DNA of 48,355 nucleotides from Opitutia bacterium (GTDB lineage Bacteria; Verrucomicrobiota; Verrucomicrobiia; Opitutales; Opitutaceae), in the NCBI GenBank assembly GCA_947449835.1, contig CANFSZ010000017.1, positions 1 to 48,355 on the forward strand, read 5' to 3'. Below the pieces are notes generated by a model that made no database searches, was not told the origin of the DNA, and saw nothing but the letters and a program-made list of their open reading frames with translations. Both the position numbers and the translations under genes were made by a program. Of this stretch, positions 7,923 through 16,907 are shown one piece after another. The first letter of the stretch is position 1. Every line of letters starts with the position of its first letter.

Positions 7923-8921
7923 TCAGAGCGTGATTACAATTTTACCAAACTGCCCGCCTCGTTCCATCAGATCAAAAGCCTCGCCGACATGTTCCAACGG
8001 AAACACATTGCTCACGACGGGCGCTATGCGGTGGCGCGCGAGAAAACCCAGCATCGCTTGCCAGTCCGTCGGCGAACCCATCGTCGTGCCGAGTACCGAG
8101 AGATTACGCCAAAACACTTTCCGCATCGGCAACACCGGAGGATTTCCGCGGGTGGCGCCGAAAAAGACGATCCTTCCGCCGGGCGTCGCGAGATCGATAA
8201 CATGCTCGAAACCCGGACCGCCGGCGCTGTCCACGATCACATCAAAAGCCCCGCCCGGCACGTGCTCGATAACCTGCGCCGCCCACCCGTCCCGAGTGTA
8301 ATCAAAGCCGCCACGCGCTCCGAGTGCGACCGCTTTTTTGATTTTTTCCGCGCTACTCGAGGTCACCCACACTTCCGCGCCGTGCGCCACAGCGAATTGC
8401 AGTGCAAACAAAGCCACGCCGCCGCCGATGCCCGTGATTAAAATTTTCTCTCCCGCCCGCACCTGCGCGCGCGCAAACAAAGCCCGATAAGCGGTCAATC
8501 CCGCTAAGGGCAACGCCGCTGACTCAACCCAACTTAAATGCGCGGGTTTCGTCGCGAGCTGCGCGACGGGCACGGCAATCTGTTGCGCCAACGTGCCGGC
8601 GCGGGGCAGCCCTAATATGGTAAACGCCGAACCTTGGGCGTACTCGCTCGCCCCCCAATCAAAACTTGGGTTAATCACGACTTCGCGCCCGAGCCACGTC
8701 GCATCAACGCCCGCACCGACCGCACTAACCACGCCGGCGCCATCCGAGCCCAGCTGCGCCGGATATTTAAGTCCCGCGTATTGCCCCAGCTTGATCCAGA
8801 GATCGCGGTGATTGAGCGCCGCCGTCCGTAATGTTACCACGACTTCACCCGCCGCGGGCACGGGCGCGGGCACGTCGGTCACGTTAAGTTGATTCAACGC
8901 GGTGAGCTGGGCGGCTTGCAT
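7923..8921 (-). CDS. MDR-family NAD(P)-dependent alcohol dehydrogenase / quinone oxidoreductase
   Basis: The 332-residue protein has the medium-chain dehydrogenase layout: an N-terminal GroES-like domain (LNHRDLWIKLGQYAG, LGSDGAGVV) and a Rossmann domain with ILITGIGGGVALFALQFA as the dinucleotide fold. It ends with a RIAPVV...EAFDLMERG segment. The usual GHE catalytic zinc motif is replaced by GSDGAG, so it is either zinc-free like quinone oxidoreductases or divergent. Substrate unknown. An open frame extends far upstream but lies antisense to the pseudouridine synthase gene, so the ATG at 8921 is the sensible start. It is divergent from that gene with a 69-bp gap. Confidence 0.85.
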   Translation of the reverse strand: MQAAQLTALNQLNVTDVPAPVPAAGEVVVTLRTAALNHRDLWIKLGQYAGLKYPAQLGSDGAGVVSAVGAGVDATWLGREVVINPSFDWGASEYAQGSAFTILGLPRAGTLAQQIAVPVAQLATKPAHLSWVESAALPLAGLTAYRALFARAQVRAGEKILITGIGGGVALFALQFAVAHGAEVWVTSSSAEKIKKAVALGARGGFDYTRDGWAAQVIEHVPGGAFDVIVDSAGGPGFEHVIDLATPGGRIVFFGATRGNPPVLPMRKVFWRNLSVLGTTMGSPTDWQAMLGFLARHRIAPVVSNVFPLEHVGEAFDLMERGGQFGKIVITL

Positions 8922-8990
8922 CGCGGTAAGCTGCGCCCGCTGAACCCTCACAGCAAGCAACGGAATGATTTTGCGGAATGACGCGCAGCC

Positions 8991-9575
8991 GTGTGCGCTA
9001 CGCCCGTGCTCCTCGCGCTCAACAAACCCTACGGTGTCCTCTCGCAATTCACCCCCGAGCCGGGTTCGAAGTGGCGCACGCTCACCGATTTCAAACTTCC
9101 GCGCGGCGTCTACGCCCTTGGCCGCCTCGACGCCGACAGCGAGGGCCTCTTGCTTTTCAGCGACGAGCCCGGACTGAATTCCAAACTGCTTGATCCACGC
9201 CACGGCCATCGCCGTGAATATTGGGTCCAAGTCGAAGGTCGCCCTACGCTCGAAACCCTGGCGAGCCTCGCGGCCGGAGAGGTTAAATTGGACGGCGCAA
9301 TGACGCGTCCTTGTCGCGCTCAGTTGCTCGATCCCACGCCCACGATAGCGCCCCGCGTGCCACCGATTCGGGTTCGTCAAACCGTACCCGACACTTGGAT
9401 CGCCCTCGAACTCACCGAGGGGAAAAATCGCCAAGTGCGGCGCATGACGGCCGCAGTGGGTCACCCGACGCTACGGCTGATCCGCGTGCGCACGGGCGAC
9501 TTTCGGCTCGATGGGCTCGCGCCGGGTCAATGGCGCGAACTCACCGCGAGCGAACGCGCCGCGGTATTCGCTTAA
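8991..9575 (+). CDS. rluE: RluE-type 23S rRNA pseudouridine synthase
   Basis: The 194-residue protein shows NKPYGVLSQF, GRLDADSEGLLLFSDE (catalytic Asp in GRLDADSEGL), REYWVQVEG and ALELTEGKNRQVRRMTAAVGHPTLRLIRV. This is the short, S4-domain-less RsuA/RluE branch; RluE modifies U2457 of E. coli 23S rRNA. I use the GTG at 8991, just before the conserved core, because no ATG lies in frame at the right place. The gene ends overlapping by 4 bp the convergent nitroreductase gene. Assignment to RluE rather than another small family member is by length and motif similarity. Confidence 0.85.
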   Translation: MCATPVLLALNKPYGVLSQFTPEPGSKWRTLTDFKLPRGVYALGRLDADSEGLLLFSDEPGLNSKLLDPRHGHRREYWVQVEGRPTLETLASLAAGEVKLDGAMTRPCRAQLLDPTPTIAPRVPPIRVRQTVPDTWIALELTEGKNRQVRRMTAAVGHPTLRLIRVRTGDFRLDGLAPGQWRELTASERAAVFA

Positions 9576-10222
9576 ATGCGGACGATCAGTTCTTCAGCCT
9601 TGAAGCGTACTTTGGGGGCGGACGCATATTTGTCGTCGGCGGCGCGATAACCCGCTGGGCAGGCCACAATCGTCGTGTAGTCTGTCCCGGCGAGACCGAG
9701 CACTTCGTCGTATTTGGCGCGGTCGATGCCTTCCATCGGGCACGTATCGACGCCGAGGAGCGCGGCCGCGGTCATGAACTGACCGAGCGCGATATAAATC
9801 TGATGGGCCTGCCACGTATCAAGCGTGCCCGCCTTGGCCGCGCCGGCGAGACTGCCGAGCATCATGTTTTTATAAGGCGTAAGAGCATCCTTAGAGCCGC
9901 CCCGCAACTCGACCGTGCGATCAATAAATTTCTCCACATGATCTGCGCCCAAGTTTTTCTTCACCGCGAAAACCACCACGTGCGAAGCATCGGCGGGCTG
10001 CGTCTGCCCCCAAGAAAGCGCCACCAGTTGCGCCTTCACGGCCGCATCCGTTAAAATCAAAAATTTCCAAGGCTGTAAGCCAAACGATGAAGGCGAGAGA
10101 ACCAGCGCTTGTTCGAGCGTAGTCCACGTGTCGGCGGGAATTTTTTTCGTAGCATCGAATTTCTTAGTGGCGTAGCGCCAGTGCAGCGCGGAGAGGAGCG
10201 TGGTCGAGGGAATGATGGACAT
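9572..10222 (-). CDS. Nitroreductase family FMN oxidoreductase (NfsB-like)
   Basis: The 216-residue protein has RYATKKFD near the N terminus, LSPSSFGLQPWKF (FMN phosphate-binding and dimer region), and a C-terminal ALLGVDTCPMEGID segment typical of NfsB-like NAD(P)H-dependent nitro- and quinone reductases. These are cytosolic FMN dimers with broad substrate range. The ATG at 10222 is preferred to a TTG at 10237 only five codons upstream. It is convergent with and overlaps the rRNA pseudouridine synthase gene, and its upstream neighbour on the same strand is a transporter 50 bp away. Confidence 0.9.
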   Translation of the reverse strand: MSIIPSTTLLSALHWRYATKKFDATKKIPADTWTTLEQALVLSPSSFGLQPWKFLILTDAAVKAQLVALSWGQTQPADASHVVVFAVKKNLGADHVEKFIDRTVELRGGSKDALTPYKNMMLGSLAGAAKAGTLDTWQAHQIYIALGQFMTAAALLGVDTCPMEGIDRAKYDEVLGLAGTDYTTIVACPAGYRAADDKYASAPKVRFKAEELIVRI

Positions 10223-10272
10223 AAAATGTTGAGCCAAGGAACCGTGTACGGCTGCTTTGTCAAAACTCGCGT

Positions 10273-11241
10273 TCAGGTATCAGCATCCCTGGCCCAACGC
10301 TCGGCCAAGACCGCGCAGACGAGCAACTGCAACTGGTGATAAACCATGATCGGCAGCAAAATGAGCCCGATCGCCGGATGCGCGCCGAAAATCAATTTCG
10401 CCATCGGCACGCCCGAGGCCAAGGTCTTCTTCGAACCGCAAAAAATGGCGGCGATCCGATCCTCGCGATTGAAACCCAATGTTTTCGCTCCCCGAGCTGT
10501 TACTCCCAGCGCGAGCGCCAAAATCACCACCGAAAGGGCGATCACCCACAGTAGATTACCGGCGCCGTTACTCGACCACAGGCCGCGTTGAAACGATTCG
10601 CAAAACGACGTGTAGACCAGCACCAAGATGGTTACTCGGTCCACGCTGCCGATGTACGGTTTGTATTTCTTTAACCACGCCCCGATCCAAGGCCGAGCGA
10701 GTTGCCCCAGAGCCAACGGCAACACCAACCAGCGCAATAAATCCCACATCACCGGCCCGAGCGCGAGCGCCTGCCCCGTCGTCTGCAAAATCGCGCCGAT
10801 CCACAGCGGCGTAAGCACCACGCCCAGTAAACTCGACAAGGTCGCGTTGAACACCGCCCCGCCGATGTTGCCCCGCGCCGCCGCCGTAAAGGCCACCGAC
10901 GACGACACCGTCGAAGGCAAAGCGCAGAGATAAAAAAATCCGAGCAATAGACCCGCCGGCACACGACCCTCTAAAAAATAAATCACGACAAAACCCAACA
11001 GCGGGAAAAATAAAAACGTACTGAGTTGCACCAGCACATGCAGCCGCCAGTTGAGTGCGCCGGCTTTCAGCGCGGTAAACGACAGCGCCGCACCGTGCAG
11101 AAAAAATATGAGCGCCACGCCCGCCTTGGTCAGCACCTCCGGATGCATCCAGCCGCCCGTAGCCCCAGGGCCAGGAAAAAGCCACGCCAACCCCGTGACC
11201 AAGACCATCCCGGTCATGAACCAATCGAATTTAATCTTCAT
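10273..11241 (-). CDS. Bile acid:sodium symporter (SBF-like) family transporter
   Basis: The 322-residue protein has about nine to ten hydrophobic segments and FLHGAALSF, YLCALPSTVSSSVAFTAAARGN and AIFCGSKKTLASGVPMA. The last two are hallmarks of the SBF-like/YfeH branch of the bile acid:sodium symporter superfamily (crossover helices with the sodium site). The natural substrate of this bacterial branch is generally unknown. The start codon overlaps the murJ stop in an ATGA arrangement, so the two are probably translated together. Confidence 0.88.
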   Translation of the reverse strand: MKIKFDWFMTGMVLVTGLAWLFPGPGATGGWMHPEVLTKAGVALIFFLHGAALSFTALKAGALNWRLHVLVQLSTFLFFPLLGFVVIYFLEGRVPAGLLLGFFYLCALPSTVSSSVAFTAAARGNIGGAVFNATLSSLLGVVLTPLWIGAILQTTGQALALGPVMWDLLRWLVLPLALGQLARPWIGAWLKKYKPYIGSVDRVTILVLVYTSFCESFQRGLWSSNGAGNLLWVIALSVVILALALGVTARGAKTLGFNREDRIAAIFCGSKKTLASGVPMAKLIFGAHPAIGLILLPIMVYHQLQLLVCAVLAERWARDADT

Positions 11242-12827
11242 GCAAACTTTGCCCGGAATTTATTAAATAGCGCCGCCAATTCCTCGCGTCCCTCGATGCG
11301 CAGCGCCCACAGCAATCCGCCGTACAGTATCACGCCCAACGCAATTAAAACCGACAATCCGAGCGCATCAGCAGTTTTACTTTGCGACAAGAAATGCGAC
11401 CACGACCACCAACCGCCCGCCAAGGCTAAACCCATCACGAGACTTGCGCCGACAATTTTCATGAGATCGCGCACAAGGTGAGCGAAGCGCAGTCCTTCAT
11501 GCCCCGCAGCGAGTTGACGCTGCAAAAACCAAGCCTGCGCCACGATCGCGACGTTGCCCGCCACCGCGAGCCCGACTGTTCCCACCGGCCCCATCAACAC
11601 CAAGCTCAACCCTAGGTTGACGACAAAACTGAGTAACGCCGCCCGGACCGGGGTCACCGTATCTTTCCGCGCGTAAAACGCCTTCAACGCCAAATTCACG
11701 AACGAGAAAAACGGCAACCCCAACGCGTACACCGCCAACACCGGCAACATCAGCGCCGTATCGCTAGCGACGAAAGCGCCACGCTGAAATAACACGCGCA
11801 CGAGTGGCTCCGCGAGTACGGCCAGCCCCACCGCCGCCGGCACATTAATGACCAAAATTAACCGCATGCCTTTGCGGTAAGACTGCGCCAATTTTTCATC
11901 ATCCCGATCGGCCGCGTGTTTCGCGATCAGAGGAAAAACGACCGTTGAGATCGCGATAGCAAACACGCCGATGGGCAGCTCCATCAAGCGCGTCGCAAGG
12001 TTGAGCACCGTCACCGCGGAGTCGTTCAGCGAAAGTCCGATTAACCGCGAGACGGCCATGTTGATCAAATAAATCGCCGAGCCAAACACCGTCGGGCCCA
12101 TGAGCGCCACGATTTGCCGCAAAGGCCCGCTCCGACCGAGATCAAAGCGTGGACGCCAACCCTCCCGCATGAGCGCCGCCGCCGGTACCGCCATCTGCAA
12201 AAATCCGCCGCCTAACGCGCCAGCACAGAGCCAGTGCATCCGTCCATCGGGCGATTCGGCCCAGCCGCAATAGACCGCGCCACTCAGCGCCCCGATCATA
12301 GCCAGGTTTAGCCAGATCGGAGAAAGCGCCGGCTCCACGAAGCGATGCAACGTCTGCAACGCCGCGCTCAACACGGCCGCCAGACACACAAAGACGAGAT
12401 ACGGGAACAAGAGAATCGCGTAATCCGCCGAAGCGACGAGCCGTTGCGTCGTAGCTGCCTCTAGGCCCCAGCCACCGGCCAGCGTCACGAGCTTGTCCGC
12501 CTGCGCCAAAGCCAGCATCGCCAGCAGGACGATACCGCCGGTGACCACCAACAGCCAACTCGCGACTTGATTCACGAGTTCAAATGCCCCCTGCCGCTCG
12601 CGCGCCTTGAGCTCTTCCTGCAGGGTCGGCACGAGCGCTGCGGTCAGCGCCCCTTCACCCAACAACCGGCGAAATAAATTAGGCAAAGTAAACGCCGTGT
12701 AAAAAATCGAGGCCAAGGCCGAGGTGCCAAAAACTGCGGTCACCAACATGTCGCGCCCAAGCCCAAGTACGCGCGAGACCATCGTCAGCGCAGACACCAC
12801 TCCGATATTTTTTAGGCTCTTCGACAC
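11238..12827 (-). CDS. murJ: Lipid II flippase MurJ
   Basis: This is a 529-residue, roughly 14-helix MOP-superfamily membrane protein. SRVLGLGRDMLVTAVFG near the N terminus, FTLPNLFRRLLGEGALTAALVP and VLFQRGAF are MurJ signatures. The protein flips undecaprenyl-linked peptidoglycan precursor across the inner membrane. Homology starts at SKSLKNIGVVS, so I use the GTG at 12827; an ATG at 12869 would add 14 unrelated residues. It lies outside the dcw cluster, coupled by an ATGA overlap to the SBF transporter downstream, and it follows an envelope protein gene of unknown function. Confidence 0.93.
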   Translation of the reverse strand: MSKSLKNIGVVSALTMVSRVLGLGRDMLVTAVFGTSALASIFYTAFTLPNLFRRLLGEGALTAALVPTLQEELKARERQGAFELVNQVASWLLVVTGGIVLLAMLALAQADKLVTLAGGWGLEAATTQRLVASADYAILLFPYLVFVCLAAVLSAALQTLHRFVEPALSPIWLNLAMIGALSGAVYCGWAESPDGRMHWLCAGALGGGFLQMAVPAAALMREGWRPRFDLGRSGPLRQIVALMGPTVFGSAIYLINMAVSRLIGLSLNDSAVTVLNLATRLMELPIGVFAIAISTVVFPLIAKHAADRDDEKLAQSYRKGMRLILVINVPAAVGLAVLAEPLVRVLFQRGAFVASDTALMLPVLAVYALGLPFFSFVNLALKAFYARKDTVTPVRAALLSFVVNLGLSLVLMGPVGTVGLAVAGNVAIVAQAWFLQRQLAAGHEGLRFAHLVRDLMKIVGASLVMGLALAGGWWSWSHFLSQSKTADALGLSVLIALGVILYGGLLWALRIEGREELAALFNKFRAKFA

Positions 12828-12889
12828 CAGCCCAGTTTCCGCGGCGCACGCCCGCGGGCGCAAATGCATTTACACGTTCGCTGAGTGCC

Positions 12890-14044
12890 TCACTTCGAGC
12901 GCGTGGCCACCAGTTGATCGAGGGCTGCGCGGGCGGTCGTCTCCAAATCCAAAGCCTCGTCCCACTCACGTTCAAACGCGGCGACCTTAGCCTCAAAGTC
13001 TTGGGCCTTCAAAGTCGGCGCGAAACAGTCCGCCAGCGCCAGACCCGCATTGAGATAAAACGGATGCAAAGCAGGCAAAAGCCGTTGCAGCTCGTAACTA
13101 CGTTCGGCCAGCGCGGCCTTGACCGCCGGTTCCGCGTGACGGCTCAAAATCGAACGCAGCGGCACCACCGCATCGGCCTCGCCAACCGTGAACACAAAAC
13201 GAGCGAGATCCGTGAGCGCCGCGCGTGCTTCGACGCTGCCGAGTTGCGGCTGGGTCCGCGCGCGACGCAGGTGATGCCAGCCCGTCTGCCACCATAGTTC
13301 ACGCTCGAGCGCATCCGCGAAGCGCCCGGCGAAACATTCTGCTAAGGCCACTTCGGGATCTGCGCCGGCGAGCAAGCGCGAGCGGTAAAGGGCCCAATCG
13401 CCCATCGATCCGCTCTCCGCCTGCAACCAAGCCAACAACCACACCGCTCCCACCTGCAGTTGCCGGGACTCGACGCCGCCACGATCCGCGTGCAACACGA
13501 CTTCAAGCGCCGGTGGCGCCAGCGCGGCCGATTCCTGTTGCAACGCATCCGCTTGGGCCGGTTCGGCCCGAATTCGCCACCATTCCACGCACGCCTGTTG
13601 CAGCCACGGAGGGATAACGAGATGGGCATTTACCCCGTGCGCGGCGACGCTAATGCGCACCAGCAACGCCTGCACCAGCGCACGGCGCACGTCTACGACT
13701 GGCGTTGTCTCACTCCAGCGCAGACGCAACGAAACCACTCCGCCTGGCTCCGCCTCGACGCGAAACGGCAAAGCCTCCGCCCACGTCTCAGCCGGGATCA
13801 ACCGCACAAATATCGGTGAAGTAAATCCGGCCGTCGGCAAATCGAGGGGCAACGCGAGCCAGCGCCAAGCCGCCTCCGCCTCCTCGCGCACGCGTTGCGC
13901 AGCACTAGCGTCGAGACTAGCGATTTCAAATTGCCCAGGTCCCGTCTGCGATAATACGGGCGTCGCCGCATTTATCCAAACGTTCGCCCAGCAAATCCCA
14001 GCGAAGACCCAGCCCCAGCGTGTGATCGCCGACGCTCGCATCAC
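12890..14044 (-). CDS. Uncharacterised envelope protein, possible degenerate gluzincin
   Basis: I do not recognise a characterised family. The 384-residue product starts with a hydrophobic signal-like segment (about residues 8-28) and then looks globular and soluble. A VIPPWLQQACVEWWRIR stretch near residue 165 recalls the helix after the HEXXH motif in peptidase-MA-like gluzincins, where a substrate-side P-WL-G-A-E pattern is usual, but there is no HEXXH upstream. The C-terminal third is helical and Ala/Leu-rich. Its start overlaps the stop of the upstream membrane-anchored gene (ATGA at 14041-14044), so the pair is likely one functional unit, followed by murJ. Confidence 0.7.
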   Translation of the reverse strand: MMRASAITRWGWVFAGICWANVWINAATPVLSQTGPGQFEIASLDASAAQRVREEAEAAWRWLALPLDLPTAGFTSPIFVRLIPAETWAEALPFRVEAEPGGVVSLRLRWSETTPVVDVRRALVQALLVRISVAAHGVNAHLVIPPWLQQACVEWWRIRAEPAQADALQQESAALAPPALEVVLHADRGGVESRQLQVGAVWLLAWLQAESGSMGDWALYRSRLLAGADPEVALAECFAGRFADALERELWWQTGWHHLRRARTQPQLGSVEARAALTDLARFVFTVGEADAVVPLRSILSRHAEPAVKAALAERSYELQRLLPALHPFYLNAGLALADCFAPTLKAQDFEAKVAAFEREWDEALDLETTARAALDQLVATRSK

Positions 14045-14679
14045 TGCGCCGTGAGGCTCAGGCTAGATTCACTAACTTTGACGTCGCTGAGCTTGCTCCA
14101 AGCCGTGACGATCGTTTCGGGCCAGGCTTGAGCTGCGATAATTTTAGCCATCAAGGGCGCGCCGAAAAGAGGCAGGCGATGCACGGGGCATGAACCGACC
14201 CACATGGTCGTGGGTTCGAAAGCAAAGATTTCGCCCTTACGCACAAACGTCCCCGTCGTCTGCACGAGCGTCGTAATCGGATATCCACAAACGTTCATAT
14301 TCACCCCTGCGCCGATTTGTAATTGATCGTCCCTCAGCCGAAAACTCGGTGCATTGATTTTGTAAAAAGAGCCGGTGGATTCGAGCGCGGTCAGTCGCAG
14401 CGCGTTCAGATCGACTTCATCAACTTTCACGGAATTGCCCGCGAGAAACCGGTTGAAAGTATCCGCCGCGATCCGCGTTCTTAAATTATCCCGCTTGCCT
14501 TCACGGTAGTAAATCACGTCAGGCGCGGGCGCTTCCAACTCTACGTCGGGCGATAATTTCACCGCGGGCTTGAGCGCCAAGACCAGCACCGCCAATGCTA
14601 CCCCCATCAGGATACTCAACACCGCCGCGATGATCATACCGACGAGCTGAGGCGAGAAAGTGGAAGCCGATTTGCTCAC
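14041..14679 (-). CDS. Uncharacterised single-pass membrane protein
   Basis: The 212-residue protein has one N-terminal transmembrane segment (about residues 12-35, rich in Ile/Val/Leu/Ala) and a roughly 175-residue soluble part with two conserved-looking cysteines in MNVCGYP and VGSCPVHRLP. This suggests an exported domain that could form a disulphide. The fold is not recognised. It is translationally coupled (ATGA) to the signal-bearing protein downstream and follows the FmdB zinc-ribbon gene by 15 bp. Confidence 0.7.
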   Translation of the reverse strand: MSKSASTFSPQLVGMIIAAVLSILMGVALAVLVLALKPAVKLSPDVELEAPAPDVIYYREGKRDNLRTRIAADTFNRFLAGNSVKVDEVDLNALRLTALESTGSFYKINAPSFRLRDDQLQIGAGVNMNVCGYPITTLVQTTGTFVRKGEIFAFEPTTMWVGSCPVHRLPLFGAPLMAKIIAAQAWPETIVTAWSKLSDVKVSESSLSLTAQ

Positions 14680-14694
14680 AGGGAAACTAAGCTA

Positions 14695-14940
14695 TTATTT
14701 TTTGGCTGCAGCGGCAGGCTTGGTTTCGCCACCGCCGTCAGACGGGCTGCCGGTTTTCTTTTTGTAATCAGTGATGTAGAAACCCGTGCCTTTAAAAATC
14801 AAACCAGCCCCGCCGCCCACGAGCCGCTTAACGCCCAGCTTCTTGCACTTGGGGCATTTCTTCAGCGGTTCGTCGCGCATCGACTGAAACAGCTCGAATT
14901 CATGACTACATTTTGGACAGACGTACTCGTAAGTTGGCAT
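14695..14940 (-). CDS. FmdB-family zinc ribbon protein
   Basis: The 81-residue protein begins MPTYEYVCPKC and has two CxxC pairs (CPKC at 8-11, CPKC at 29-32), the FmdB/CxxC-SSSS zinc ribbon. A GTGFYITDYKK motif follows, then a low-complexity Gly/Ala/Lys tail. The family is linked in the literature to regulation of amide metabolism genes in methylotrophs, but most members have no known role. The ATG at 14940 starts exactly at the canonical MPTYEY; a start 30 bp upstream adds unrelated residues. Confidence 0.9.
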   Translation of the reverse strand: MPTYEYVCPKCSHEFELFQSMRDEPLKKCPKCKKLGVKRLVGGGAGLIFKGTGFYITDYKKKTGSPSDGGGETKPAAAAKK

Positions 14941-15000
14941 AGCAAGTTCTCTATGAATCAGGCGCAACATTGCGGCGTTGGCGAGAATGTTTCATCATCT

Positions 15001-15047
15001 CGAGCTGCAGCTCGCAAATTAGTTTGAGACACGCGGCTTAACCCGCG
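15001..15047. other. Two palindromes in the fmdB/ispA intergenic gap
   Basis: The 120-bp divergent gap between the zinc-ribbon gene and the prenyl synthase gene holds a perfect 14-bp palindrome (CGAGCTGCAGCTCG at 15001-15014) and a 5-bp stem (CGCGG/CCGCG at about 15032-15047). No T tract follows either, so they are not intrinsic terminators. A divergent operator is possible but unproven. Confidence 0.25.
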
Positions 15048-15060
15048 CTACTTACCGGCG

Positions 15061-15945
15061 ATGGACTTTGCCGCCGCTCTCAAACATCAAGTGACTCGGG
15101 TCGAGACTGGGCTTGATCGCTACCTGCCCGCGGCCACTACCCGGCCCACGCGTTTGCACGAAGCCATGCGCTACAGTCTGCTCGGCGGCGGCAAACGGCT
15201 TCGGCCGGTCCTTGCCCTCGCCACCGCTGAAGCGCTGGGGCTAACCGACGACTCGGCCTTGCCCGCCGCCGTCGCCATCGAGTGCCTCCATACGTATTCC
15301 CTCATCCACGACGATCTGCCGTGCATGGATAACGACGACCTGCGCCGTGGCCGACCTACCGCACACCGTCAATTCGATGAAGCCACCGCCCTACTCGCCG
15401 GCGACGCGCTCCTGACCGAGGCCTTTGTCATCCTATCCGTCCACTACGCCGCACGCCCTACCCTCGCCCAAGCCCTCACCCGTGAGCTCGCCGACGCCGC
15501 TAGCAGCCGACGCCTCATCGGCGGACAGATGGAAGACCTGCTCGCCGAAAAAAAATCCGCCGCCACCGCCGCCGAACTCGAGTTCATCCACCTCAACAAA
15601 ACTGCCGCCATGATCGAAGCCGCATTCGTCATGGGCGGTATCTGCGCCGAAGCGCCGTCGGCCGCGCTGACAATTTTACGCACCATAGGCCACCACGTCG
15701 GTCTAGCCTTCCAAATCATCGACGACGTGCTCGACGCCACCGCCGACACCGCGACCCTCGGAAAAACCGCCGGCAAAGACGCCAAGGCCGACAAAACTAC
15801 GTTTGTAAAACTCCACGGCATCGAAACCTCCCGCCGTCTCGCCCATGAACACAGTCAAGCCGCCCTAGCGGCGTTGCGCAGCCTTCCCGGCGACCCGGCA
15901 TTCCTCCACGCCTTGATTGCGTCCATGGCGGACCGCTTAAAGTAA
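15061..15945 (+). CDS. ispA: Polyprenyl (farnesyl/geranylgeranyl) diphosphate synthase
   Basis: The 294-residue all-helical prenyltransferase has GGGKRLRPVL, the first Asp-rich motif DDLPCMDNDDLRRGRPT (about residues 86-102), GDALLTEAF, and the second Asp-rich motif FQIIDDVLD. It condenses IPP with allylic diphosphates. The DDxxxxD spacing of the first motif is that of short-chain bacterial FPP/GGPP synthases, so it probably feeds undecaprenyl phosphate, quinone or carotenoid synthesis. The precise chain length cannot be fixed by reading alone. An unknown membrane-anchored protein follows after 11 bp. Confidence 0.92.
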   Translation: MDFAAALKHQVTRVETGLDRYLPAATTRPTRLHEAMRYSLLGGGKRLRPVLALATAEALGLTDDSALPAAVAIECLHTYSLIHDDLPCMDNDDLRRGRPTAHRQFDEATALLAGDALLTEAFVILSVHYAARPTLAQALTRELADAASSRRLIGGQMEDLLAEKKSAATAAELEFIHLNKTAAMIEAAFVMGGICAEAPSAALTILRTIGHHVGLAFQIIDDVLDATADTATLGKTAGKDAKADKTTFVKLHGIETSRRLAHEHSQAALAALRSLPGDPAFLHALIASMADRLK

Positions 15946-15956
15946 GACCCGACCGC

Positions 15957-16862
15957 ATGAAAACCCCATTCGCACTGCTGACCGCGCTGCTTGCCGGCAC
16001 CGTTCTCTTTCTTGGCACCCTCGCCTGGCGCCAACACGGCGAGCTCATCCGACTCCGCGCCGCCGCACTCGACCACGGCGACCGGGCCGCGTTACAAAAA
16101 CGCATCTGGGACGCCGAGAAACGCGCCCAACTCAGCGAAGCCCGCGCCCTCGCCGCGCAGCCAGCCACCACCGAAACCACGGCCGAACCCGCCGACCCGG
16201 CCGCCAAAGCGCAGCTAAAAAATATTCCGCCCGCCGATAAAAAAGGCCCGACCCCGCAGGAAATCCTCGCGTTTCTCAGTAACCCCGAAATGCAGCTCAA
16301 GCTCGCGACCAAATTTCGCGAACAAGTAGACGCGCGTTACGGCACGCTCTTCAAAAACCTCAACCTTTCCGGCCCTCAACAAGCTCAGTTGCGCGAACTC
16401 CTCATCGAGCGCCAAGGCGCGGTCATCGACGTTGCGGCCGCCATGCTCGCGGCCGGCGGGAAATTGAAAGAAAAAGACCTGCAAACCCTCGTCGCCGGGG
16501 CCCAAGACGAGACCGATCGAAAATTGCAGGCCACGTTTGGCCCGGCGGTTTACACGCAGTTTCAATCGTACGAAAATGCCCAGCTCTTTCGCGGCGCGAC
16601 GAGCGATCTCCAGAAAAACTTGGCGCGCAGCAACGTCCCGCTCAACGCCAGCCAAGCCGAGCAATTCACCATGTCGGTCAGCACGCTGGCTCAAATCAGT
16701 TTCACGCCCGATCAACAAAAGGCGCTGCTCGCGATGAATCGCACGGAGCAATCCAAACAAACCATCCGGCAAGTCGAACAGCTCTACAAAGAGGAAACCA
16801 ATCCGCCCAAACCAGCGAAGCCAAATAAAGCGGATAAACCCGCGAAACGTCCCGGCGGTTAA
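15957..16862 (+). CDS. Uncharacterised membrane-anchored helical protein
   Basis: This family is not recognised. The 301-residue protein has an N-terminal hydrophobic anchor or signal (about residues 5-22), then a charged heptad-like region (about 27-60) likely to be a coiled coil. An Ala/Pro/Glu linker follows, then a helical, Gln-rich body, and a Lys/Pro/Ala-rich basic tail (KPAKPNKADKPAKRPGG). The layout suggests a periplasmic helical protein tethered to the inner membrane. It is probably cotranscribed with the prenyl synthase gene (11-bp gap) and converges on tpiA. Confidence 0.7.
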   Translation: MKTPFALLTALLAGTVLFLGTLAWRQHGELIRLRAAALDHGDRAALQKRIWDAEKRAQLSEARALAAQPATTETTAEPADPAAKAQLKNIPPADKKGPTPQEILAFLSNPEMQLKLATKFREQVDARYGTLFKNLNLSGPQQAQLRELLIERQGAVIDVAAAMLAAGGKLKEKDLQTLVAGAQDETDRKLQATFGPAVYTQFQSYENAQLFRGATSDLQKNLARSNVPLNASQAEQFTMSVSTLAQISFTPDQQKALLAMNRTEQSKQTIRQVEQLYKEETNPPKPAKPNKADKPAKRPGG

Positions 16863-16907
16863 AACGCGGTCGGGGGCCGTCGTGGACGTACCCCCGACGC
16901 GGCGCCA

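Noticed and set aside
8922-9464. N-terminal extension of the MDR oxidoreductase
   Set aside because: The extra 181 codons are antisense to the rRNA pseudouridine synthase gene and lack homology; the ATG at 8921 begins the conserved domain.
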